This document shows positions 54,150-64,000 of a stretch of DNA of 64,000 nt, one piece after another (position 1 is the first letter of the stretch; each line of letters begins with the position of its first letter). This DNA comes from Panonychus citri (taxonomy: Eukaryota; Arthropoda; Arachnida; Trombidiformes; Tetranychidae). The notes below the pieces were generated by a model. That model had not been told where the DNA came from. It did no database searches and saw only the letters and a list, made by a program, of their open reading frames with translations. The translations under genes were made by a program, and so were the position numbers. The stretch is from positions 186,001 through 250,000 of the forward strand of contig NW_026515521.1 of the NCBI RefSeq assembly GCF_014898815.1, read 5' to 3'.

Positions 54150-57100
54150 TTACATGAATATCGTGTCAAACATGGTCAAGTTCTGAGAAGTATTATTATC
54201 CAAGAGAGAGAAGAGAAAACTTTGATTAAAAATAAAATTCTACGAGCATTAATTTGATTGTCACTTTACCCTTAAACACCATTGGGAAAATTCATCAAAG
54301 GTGATTACCCCATCATGATTTGAATCCATTTGCTGGATAAAATTTCAAATGAAAATGAAAATAAATTCAATTGTATTAATATAAGGAATCAAACAAAGTT
54401 AATTTCGAACATACAAAAAAAATTTTATCAACGTGTACTTGGACTGTTGATGCGCTGACCAATGGTTTCGTAAAATCTCCGAGCATCAAGTAAACCGCTC
54501 GAACGATCGTTAAAAGCTCTTGCTTTGTTACGAATCCATCGCTATTAATATCGTACAAATTGAATATCCAACGAAGTTTTTCCGATGTAGATCCTCGAGA
54601 TAAACTTGATAACATACAAATAAAATCCTAAGGAAATAAATCAACTAAGTTAATTCAGTTAAAATTACAAATTATACTTGTAAATAGGAGTAAACAATCA
54701 AATGGACGAAATTTTTCTCAATTTTCTGTTAATTATCAGCATTTAATGGGAAGCGGAAATTAGTTTTGAAATTCATTCCAGGATCAGCTCGATTGTACTT
54801 TTAAGATATCAAGGTTGTTTAACTTGTGTTCACATATTATCGAAATAGTACAATCATAATTGCGGTCGTATTCAATGATTGAAAATAGATGAAATTTAGT
54901 TTGAAAAGTCTAAAATTTGACATTGGGTTGATTTTAGGTTATTGAAATTAAATGGCAATTAAACCAATTATTAACGAACGGGAGTTATTGCTCAAATAGC
55001 CCACGAATGTTACAAACAAATAGCATGAAAGTCGCTGCAATTTCCAACATGAACTGTAATCAAAGCATTACAATTAGTTGTTATTGATCAAAATCAATGT
55101 TAATATAGACAATGTAATTAAAAGACTCACAATTATGAAAAAACTTTGCGTAATTGTTGCTAAATCACCAACTTTAATCCCATTATATGGTCCAAGAGAC
55201 CGATCCATTATTTCAAGTATCTAACAGAAAATGATATTTATTGTCAATTGTTGTAACAATAAACTCTATCCTCAAAAATTTACCTTTAATCTGATATTAA
55301 TTGGTAATCTGGTTTCACAGCAGATTGAATGGAATCGTCTGTGTAATGTTTCAAGCTGAATGAATTGTTAAAATTGATTAGAGTAAATTAATAAGAATAA
55401 AGCTCAATCAATCTAAATGATAAAAATTGTAATAAAGTTTCAACCTTCAATAGATGCTGATCATCGTGAGGATAAAACATTCAATTTCAATTATATCTCA
55501 TTCTAACTATCGATTGTCGATTAAAGCAAAATTGAAACTTCAATTTATTTCGACAATAAAATATAACAATGTAGTTAATAGATATGAGATTGATTTTTCA
55601 AATTGAATTACGCTTTCAATTAATCACTTTCAATAAACTTCAAGTTGAAAAATCGAAAAGTGAAAATTTTCTCATTGGCTTTATACTAAAATGGACATTG
55701 GTCAAACCTTTGTCATGAAATCACCTACAAAGTAGCAACCAATAGCAGAAAGGGTTAGCACTAGTAAGCCTAATACTGCATACATGTTGGCGACTAATCG
55801 GGAATGAGCAACGATGATTACGCCCAAGAAGATGAACAGATCAGCCATAAAAGCGACCACCGTAAAATAATATAAGACCAAATATCGCAGTCGCTTAAAG
55901 TCAAATTCATAGATATTGAAGCGATGAGTCCAATTGCCGATAAGATTCGTAGCCCAATTGACAATTATCTCATAATTCGGCGTAAACTGAGCACATTTTA
56001 GATCGTGATTAGCGATAATTTCAATATCTCTGTGAATAGTTGATAGAAATGATTCCGAAGAACAAGTTTGTGAAACTTTTGATCTTTTAACTCGCCGGAA
56101 CATTGTTCCATCAGTTTTATCTCTACTCTTGAGCTCTCGATACTCCTTGAAGTCGTCATTAGCTATGTAAGTATCGTTATGAGGGCCAATTGATAGATTA
56201 GACTCGTTAGGAATGGATTTTGATTGCTCAACAACTGACTGTATACGATAGTAGTGGATAGCACAAATGAGAAACATGTAACCAGAGGTTGTTAACATCT
56301 CATTCGCAAGGAAAACAACTGACCAAGTGTGAGTAAAAGACCAGAGAGTACCATAAATCGCCAGAGATGATATTTGATATGTGTAAGGATTGGTAAAAAA
56401 GGGTATATTGTACAAGATCGCTATAAATGGAACCATACAGGTAATTATACGATTATAAAGGTTGAGTAAAAAGTGGACAGTCAACTGGAACTGTTTAGTC
56501 TGAGCTGTGGTCATTTTAAGATGTGAAGAGTTGAAGCCATGAGTACGAACATAGTCATAATCTGCAAGAACAGTACAATGATTTTGAGCTTCGCTACGTA
56601 AGAAAGCTTCACGAACGAGCATTGACACCGTTATTGAGAAAAGATTCAACATACATATTGATATACGATCTTTTGACCGGAAAACATTATCCCCAAGATA
56701 GATGAGAGTAGCTTCGTCCTTGATGAATATCAAACTAACGAAGCGAACAAAGTTTACGGCCGATGCCAGCCGAATACTCCAATTCTTAAGGTCAAATGGC
56801 AAGTTTGCATGAAGACTTGACGTTGAAAGTGTCACATCCTTTGAGTTACTATATTGATCTTTACCTTGACCATACTGACGGAATCCGTGCAACAAGGTAC
56901 GAAAGAAAAGAGCATACTTCTCGTAGCGATTGATGGCCTCTTGAGTCGCTTCAACTGGAGCATCTATTTTGGGAACACCAAGTATCTGGTGGATGAAGAT
57001 TCGCAATAGAAATCCAAAAAATTTGACCGAATCGCATTGATTAATCATTTTCAATTTCGTTAAACAATTCGTACAAAACCAATGAGCTTTTCAAAAGGCT

Positions 57101-60100
57101 TATATTAATAATCATAAATCATCAAAACACAATTGAGAGCTAATTGTCATCCATTTGGATGGTAGTTGATAACTGAAGAAAAAGTTTCAAGTTTGGTTGA
57201 ATTATCATGTTTATTACGCTGAGAAAAAAGTTAGTCTATTGTTTCATTCATTTAATATTGTTAATTGTTAGTTTGCTTATTGTGATTAATATTTTGTTTC
57301 AATTCGCCAAAAAAAACGAGAAAAAAAGTTCACAACATGATATAAAGTCACAGAGAATTTAAAGAAAGAAAAAAAAGAAAAAGTTCTGAAAGCAAAGGAA
57401 CCATCCCCATGAAAATGAAGATCAAATTTTAACTGATTTTTTTCTTCTTCTTATGAACATTAACAAGAAGAGTAATTATCGCAGAATCGTGATCAACCAT
57501 GATAATCATCATGTTTCCACCATCATGCAACCGTATTAAATATTATAATCATCAAATGGTTATCAGGATTGATCTTGAAATTTACGATTTTCTATCTGTA
57601 ATGATTAGTTAATCAACAATTAATGATAATTTCTGCACTTCATATGTAGGTTACTTCAATTGAGAATATTTATCGATAGATTCCTTATTAAATTATCTCA
57701 CTTTAAATTCAATCAATTTTTTAATCATTATCATTTCTAATCATTGTGACTCAAAGTAATCTTGATGATCAATGTTAATTTTTGTTTGTCTTTATAATGT
57801 ACTTCCTATCACTTATCATGTTGATAACTGATAATTAATCAGAATCGTAGCATTCAAGTTGAGAAATTCAATACTGATCACCATAATCAATTTATTTCGA
57901 CCCATAAGACTTTGACATGTAATTGATTGACTAATTGATTAATTAGAACCTTGATTTATGTGAACTGTGCTCTAGAAACAATTAACCAATAGGCTAATCT
58001 TAATATAAATAATAGTAACTGTCAGATTAAATTCTGATTATTATGATTCATTATTGTTCTTACCAGGAATCTTTAGAAAGAGTTAATCGACGAATGATGT
58101 TCATTACAAGTTTTGCGAACTTTTTTTCATTACTTGCTCGATTGAGAAAAAAAAGTTCCTTTTCTATTCCTCTGAGAAATTCATGATATTAGCATGGAAA
58201 GCATAATAATCATGAGTTATCATCATTTTTTTTGTTAACATTGTACTTCAAACTGAAAGTTTCAGTTTAGTTTGATTCTGTTACATTAAACTAACACTAA
58301 TGTGTAATTATTACATTGTTATTATGAAGAATCTCATGGAAAGATGAATGAAAATGATAAGACAAAATTTTCCCATGAAATTTTCTGAGTAAAATGTAAT
58401 GACAATGAAAGTCATCATGAAACTAACGATTGAATCCTTTCATTAATATTATCATGATAATTATCAGTAACAGATCAGGCAAGTTGTTTGTACAAAAACT
58501 TATCAAGAAAAAATTATTTCCTTCCATGATCATGATGTATGGATGTTAACTAATCATGAACATGATAAGAGGAAATGAAAAAAGTACAGAGTCTGCTTAA
58601 CAACCTCAGGGTGATTTTCCTTTAATTCAGAACCTTTTCTTTACATAGAATTCATTTAAGAGCCACTTATGAATATGGAATCGATATACTGACTTGTCAA
58701 TTCTCCTGATTTATTCACTACTTCTTTAATAGGAATATATTTAACTAATCGTTGGAAATGAGATGAATTCTCTACGCAAGAACTTATCTTATTTATTTTT
58801 AGAAGAAAAAAAAAGATTCGTTCATAACTTTTGTTAGTCTGGTTGATTATTTCACTCCAATAGGTTATCAAGGATCAGACCAATCCCTTATAACCATTAT
58901 GATAATAATTGTTCATGATTGTTACTCGTAGACTCAACTTATAGATTAATCTGATACAGAATCGGTTCAAAAACGTTTCCAACCAATCGATTACCAACAA
59001 AGTAGAAATACAAGAATTCATATTTTAATTCTATGACTAATAATCAAAAAAAAAGAAAATACGAAATCAATATTATCAGTTTTCTAAAGTGTTATAGAAT
59101 TTTCGTTTTAGTTTAATAAGTTGAGTATTATTGAATTGAAAGAAAAGTTGACTATGGAATTGTTCATATTATCTTAATAGAACTCAATAACTTTCTCGTG
59201 TACTTTCTGCAAGTAGCCTTTAGAAGGTTTCGAAGTTGAGAAAACTTCGTGAGATTATGAACCTTTTTCTCATGAAATGGATTACATGGAATAGCCATTT
59301 TCATATAAGGTTCGATCTCGTCATTTTTTTTAAAGGTTAAAAGGAATATCATCTCAATGTTAGAGTGTTGGTCAAGCATTGGAACATTTATCATTCTCAA
59401 GGGATTGGGGCTGTGAACAATCTTGAATAGCTCGAAGTTGAAAAAGTACAATCGAACCATAAACTTTCGTCTTCTAATAATTTTCTTTTTCTGCAATAAA
59501 CTGCACGTTATTTTCCACTTAAGTTGTCAAATGAATTGTCTAACACATTTAATTGTTTACACTTTAGCTTAGGATTCTATTAGTTGGTTTAAGAATTGAT
59601 GTAATGTTTTATCATAATAGTTAATAATCTTACCTCGAAATTAAGTCTTCCTTTATTTCCGGCTGCATTTTGAAAGGTTTTGAACACATAGTGGGCATAT
59701 ATTGATGAATCTTGATTTATAATTAAGAAAAATTGATGATAATTAGTGGAAACAAGATTGTAATTAACAGATTGATGATGATTAAAGGATATCAAGTGAA
59801 AAAGAAAGGAAATTAAAGATTCAAGATCAACCCTGAGATGAGACTGATTAGTTTCATCTTTTTAAATACACAAAATCTTTTGATTACCCTTATATTTACA
59901 TGTTAGGTTAGAAATTAACTGTAATTAACTAGACTTATTTTAGAAAAGTTAATCAAGATTGATTAGTGTTAATTGAAGGGGAAGGTGACGACAAAAAGTT
60001 TCAACTTAGTGAATCGTAACATTTACCATAGACTTTCAAGGTTTTCGATCAATTTCCTTCAACCCAACAATCTAATATTTATCATGAACGTGAACTTTCA

Positions 60101-63100
60101 TGATGAACATAATGGTCACTTCTTGTTGAATTGATTTCCGTCATAAATTGAATTCAACGGAAAAACTTGGATACTTTATGTTACGAGTTTACTTTCCCAT
60201 GTAATCATGATGAAATAAAAAGTTTTTTCTTGAAATAAAGAGCTTTAAATTCATGTGATAAAATAACTAAATCAATTTTCGATAAAAAGTTATTAACCAA
60301 TTCGGTTAAAGGGCATCAAATAAATTAACTTTGGTTACTATTAAAGTTAATCATTCTGTTTGCCTAAAAGTGGTTGGAAAAACAATCAATATGGAAATTA
60401 AAACTTAGCTCTAATCAAATGGATCAAATCGATAAGATAAATCATTTTGGTAATGATTAACTTGATTGCTCTCAGTTTAACGATCACAATCAATTTGATT
60501 CCAAGTTAACATGTTACAATTACTTATTTTTCAAGAGTAAAAGTTAATTAAATGCTAATCATTCCTGATAAACTAAAAATCTGATTTAATCAAGTTAAAT
60601 GCTTATTGAATTACAATAACATTACAGGTTACATGATGGTTTGTATCTTGATTACTATTATTTACATAGAATTGAATATATTAATAAATCTGAAACTATT
60701 TGAAAAGTTTCTGATTTCTCAAGTTGAAACTTTTTCTACAGCAAATAATCAATTATCTCTTGATGATGATGGTGATAATGTTGATTACTATTAGGAGTTT
60801 ATGAGCTAAATTCTTGCACTAACCAATTCTTATGCACCAATAATTGGATTCCATTATCATTCGTGATGATGATGAGCATCATGAATATAAATGGTTGTGA
60901 AGATGATTATTATCTCCATCATGAATGGGAAAGATAAAAGATGATGAGGAAAAGAGAACCTTAAAGATGATGACAAGAAAATAGGAGAAATTCGTGAGAA
61001 AGCGAGGAAAAGAAAAGGAAAAAAAGTTCTAACGAAATGATTTGAATAACAAGATGCGTTCGGAATCCTATTCTACTGGTCCTATGAATAAAACATAGAC
61101 AAAAACATGGACAATGATATTCTAGTTTATCATGAATACCCTGAGATACGAAATGATTACTCAACATCTATTGAATTATACACTCGACTGAATTAATGAT
61201 GAAATGATTATTTCCGCTTCTTTTACATAAACTCAATACTCAGACTTACGTCATGATGATATGAATCATGAAAAAAAAAAATGAACTTAAGCTTCAGTAT
61301 CAATGTAACGTAATGGATTTGAAATTGTATCACAATTTTAGACTGACCATTACCTTGACCTGAGAGACATGTAAATGTTTAGTTATCCCTTGAGCTGTTT
61401 CAGAATTCATGGTTCTAAATAAGATTGTCATGTAGGTGGATACAAAAATATTGATTGCTCAGGAATCGGTAAAAATGATGACTCAACTATTGATTAATTG
61501 GCTCAATATCGTTCTGATGAAATAATTGACTATCATGAGCTAAATAGCATATAAATTATGGAGTAAAGTTTTTTGTTTGCTTATAATTTTCATGAGGTTT
61601 GCTCATTTCTCATGAATTATCTCTTGAATCTTGATCATGATGAGATTGTAAGTCTAATGATTCTGAGGTGAAATCTTCTTGTTATGTGCATTAGAAAAGA
61701 AATTCATCCAAAAAGATAAAGAAATAATCAAACTTGACCAATGGTAAAAAAAAGATGAGAGAGAAAATAATTCTACCACAAATTCCAAGGGATCATGGTG
61801 ATGATGAAGTGGAATTGAAGATGATAAAGTTCATACTCACCTCCTTGAGGAAAATAGTGAGCAAATATTGCTTTAAACGCTTCTTCAGTTACCAATCCTG
61901 AAGGACATTCCTGTGATATCATGATTATATTAGATTAGAGTAAGAACTTTTTTCTCTGTCATTGAGAAGATGATGTTCAGTTTTCATGATGATAAATATT
62001 CTTCTTGGTTATGATAACAATCAACTAGAAAATAATAATAATCATGATGAGAAATAATGATTACGAAGGTGAAGGAAGTTAAAGTTGACACAGATATTAT
62101 TGGTTTCGAGCAAAAATAAACATGAAGATCCTGATTTCTGGGAAGAAAAAAACTGAATTCATTCCGATTGGGATTACAATTTCATTCTTATCTGATTGTT
62201 AGTTTCAACATCCAATTCTGACATTTGATTTCTGTTATTGCTGATTGTTGTTATATTCACTTGGTTGTATCATCATGATTACTACTGTCATCGTGTTTTC
62301 CATGAAGATGTGGGAATCATGATTAAGATTGAATTTGACATCAACTGTTATTAACAATAAGTTTATCATCTTAATCGTATTTACAATTGAATCAGAATTG
62401 AAAAGTTTATTTTAATTTGATTACGGCTCAGTTGATTTAAGATCAATCTTTCTGATAACTATTATATAAGTTCAGGATTGTTAACCATTTTGAAATGGTA
62501 TTAATTGTTTGAATTAATTCAATTCAATGGACTAGATTTATTCTCATATTATTTAACAATTTCCTCTTAAATGAATCTCAAATTTGTCATAAGAACTTTT
62601 CTTTTTACTTTTTTTTCCTTTGAAATTCTGCCAAAGTTTCGCTGACTTCAATTTTCTGGTTAAATTGATTATTCAGTTGATTAGTTATACACTTTTTTAG
62701 TTCGATTAACAATTAATCGCAGTTAAACTATGGAAACTATTAACAGTTCACTGTTCTATCATGAATATTACATCATCTTCTCATTGATTGCAATTCGATT
62801 ATTCAAATTTCTTTTATTCTGAAAAAGTTCTTACCTGTTTAAATCCTTGATACAATTTACGAATTTCTTGTTTATTGAATTTAGTTACTTTACACAATTT
62901 ATTTAATCGTCCAGGTTTACATCTCACATATAAATCAGATTCCTCCAGATCAGAATCTGGACAATTAAGAGAAATGGTTGGCAACAATTAGAAATTAGAG
63001 AGTAGAAAAGGTTTGGAATGAAGCAAGAAAAGGGAAAAATTTTGTTATTAGAACTTTTTCATTTCGAAGAGAACATTTTTCTTGTTCATCGAAAATTAAA

Positions 63101-63233
63101 TTTATCGGTGATAAAGTTTATTAGTTAATTGTTATTAACCTGAAAGTAAATCTTCTGGAAAACAAGCTCGGAAAATTAGGTTACCAATGAATAATAAAAA
63201 TAGAGCAGCAAAGAAGTAAACAAATGGAGACAT
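54150..63233 (-). CDS. KCNIP: Kv channel-interacting protein (KChIP), seven exons
   Basis: Exons on the minus strand are 63233-63140, 62956-62835, 61910-61841, 59710-59634, 54627-54415, 54332-54270 and 54182-54150. They join in phase to 223 residues, the usual KChIP length. The first exon encodes a membrane helix (FVYFFAALFLLFIGNLIF), as in transmembrane KChIP isoforms. Then come KVTKFNKQEIRKLYQGFK, ECPSGLVTEEAFKAIFAHYF, a degenerate second EF-hand (FQNAAGNKGRLNFE, loop acids missing), intact third (DINSDGFVTKQE) and fourth (DSNHDGVITFDE) loops, and NLTMFDTIFM at the end. The protein is a calcium sensor that binds the N-terminus of Kv4 potassium channels at the membrane. Alternative first exons may lie upstream of the window. 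AATAAA is at 54102-54107. The 5-kb intron 4 hosts a gustatory receptor gene. Confidence 0.92.
54985..57048 (-). CDS. Gustatory-receptor-like protein, copy 2, nested in a KChIP intron
   Basis: Exons 57048-55708, 55355-55284, 55220-55131 and 55053-54985 join in phase 0 to about 523 residues. Sequence and splice sites match copy 1 at 17580-19697. The copy-1 start region is shifted out of frame by one extra base near 57074, and a short NIFG-coding stretch is missing, so I use the next ATG (57048). In the loop after SKSIPNES it carries an extra DTYIAND stretch and TDGTMF that copy 1 lacks. The gene lies on the same strand as its host KChIP gene, inside the intron between exons 4 and 5. Confidence 0.72.
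57049..59633. other. KChIP intron sequence upstream of the nested receptor
   Basis: AT-rich sequence. The part up to 58415 belongs to the duplication. I see no further exon. A minus-strand open stretch of about 110 codons at 59164-59496 has no recognisable features. Confidence 0.5.
59711..62834. other. KChIP introns
   Basis: Apart from the 61841-61910 exon, this is AT-rich sequence with many ATGAT/ATCAT runs (for example 61790-61830 and 62020-62060). No other gene was found. Confidence 0.5.
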
Positions 63234-64000
63234 TATATATAAAAATTGAGTTAATTGTTTGGATTTAATTTGTAATCAAGATGATTACAAATCATCTATG
63301 AGCCACTTCCAGATCATAATTATATTAATTGTAACAATTAAAGGTGAAAACATGAAAGGTAAGCAAAGTAACACTTAGCCAATAACATGGTAACTTGTTG
63401 AGTGTAGCTTGTTGATTGTAACATGTTGAGAGGCACAAATAATTAAATTTTTAATCCACAATTAACTATCAATTGCTAATACTAATCACAATTAAGACAC
63501 GGAAGTGACAATCATTTAATTTAACGAATACAAATTAACTAATGTTACTTTGTTTTCTGGTTTTTGGTTAAACGTTTCCTCTTGGTAAATGTTTAAATAT
63601 TCACAATATAATAATAATAATTATGTTACCATAGAATTGATTACAAAATGATTAACTGATTGTTACTTAATTTGTTTACGTATATTTATCATGCTGATAA
63701 ATTGCATGGGAATATGTGAATAGGCAGAAAAAAGTGATTGGTGTTTGTTTTTGTTTTTCTTACTCTTTTACATCGGGAATCGATTCGTAAATTTTGACAG
63801 AAAGAGGAAGAGAAGGAGGATGATGATGATGATGATGATGATGATAAGAGAGAGAGAGAGAGGGTAAAACATAATAGACAGAGAGAAGATTAAAAATAGA
63901 CAGAGAAAATGTAATATTTATGCTGAGAGAATGAGGTAGAAGAAAAAAAAAGAAAAGTCTTTTTCTGTTCAATGTTTCCATAGAAATGGAAACCAAACCG
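63234..64000. other. Upstream region of KChIP, no gene seen
   Basis: AT-rich sequence 5' of the first KChIP exon found. A GATGAT microsatellite followed by a GA run lies at 63818-63864. Core promoter elements are not obvious. Confidence 0.5.

Larger units (their letters stand above)
53779..58415. repeat. Segmental duplication, copy 2
   Basis: This is the same block as 16104-20941 in the same orientation. Here it joins without interruption to the rest of the KChIP gene, so it is the copy in the native KChIP context, whereas copy 1 is in the native FAS context. Confidence 0.92.

Noticed and set aside
59164..59496. 110-codon minus-strand open frame in the KChIP intron
   Set aside because: It has no recognised motif and low-complexity basic composition, with no splice link to KChIP exons and no homologue in the window.

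Overview
The window is nuclear DNA of a small-genome arthropod. It is AT-rich, its host genes have short introns (about 64-95 bp) with normal GT-AG borders as well as a few multi-kilobase ones, and it carries animal type I fatty acid synthase, a Kv-channel-interacting protein (KChIP) gene and gustatory-receptor-like genes. My guess is a trombidiform (spider-mite-like) mite; that is inference from gene content, not a search result.

Layout. 1-8149: the 3' part of a Ty3/gypsy LTR retrotransposon. Its gag-pol is broken by several frame changes, but an intact third ORF in the envelope position carries a RING-like cysteine cluster and a catalytically degenerate REX4/ISG20-type exonuclease fold. The LTR ends 128 bp before the TATA box of a complete five-exon fatty acid synthase gene (8346-16371, one apparent frameshift). 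16104-20941 and 53779-58415 are two copies of one block holding the FAS 3' end, the last KChIP exons and a nested gustatory receptor gene. Copy 2 joins the full seven-exon KChIP gene (54150-63233, minus strand). Copy 1 holds only orphan KChIP exons plus a receptor gene. Tandem duplication, then insertion of about 33 kb between the copies, explains this.

20942-38455 is a transposon graveyard. It holds mariner remnants, a large palindromic fold-back element (about 22297-26890), a retrotransposon gag fragment, two decayed members of an unrecognised gene family, a 4.7-kb element with 400-bp terminal inverted repeats enclosing a secreted repeat protein gene, and an almost intact mariner.

38462-53585 is a full-length Polinton/Maverick (adintovirus-like) element with inverted termini beginning AGT and a perfect 6-bp target duplication (ACTTTG). 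It encodes a packaging ATPase, chromodomain integrase, penton/minor capsid, pVI-like protein, major capsid, adenain-like protease and protein-primed DNA polymerase B. Its left end also encodes a TATA-binding-protein-like protein and a possible PC4-like protein. These sit behind three promoters with the same architecture (TATA box, then AGYTCATTYG at +28), the first with E2F-type sites just upstream. The right end encodes an acidic, EP-repeat, zinc-finger protein with a PxDLS motif. The coherent picture is a virus-like element with its own transcription machinery and cell-cycle-linked early promoters, and I regard this as the most interesting system in the window.
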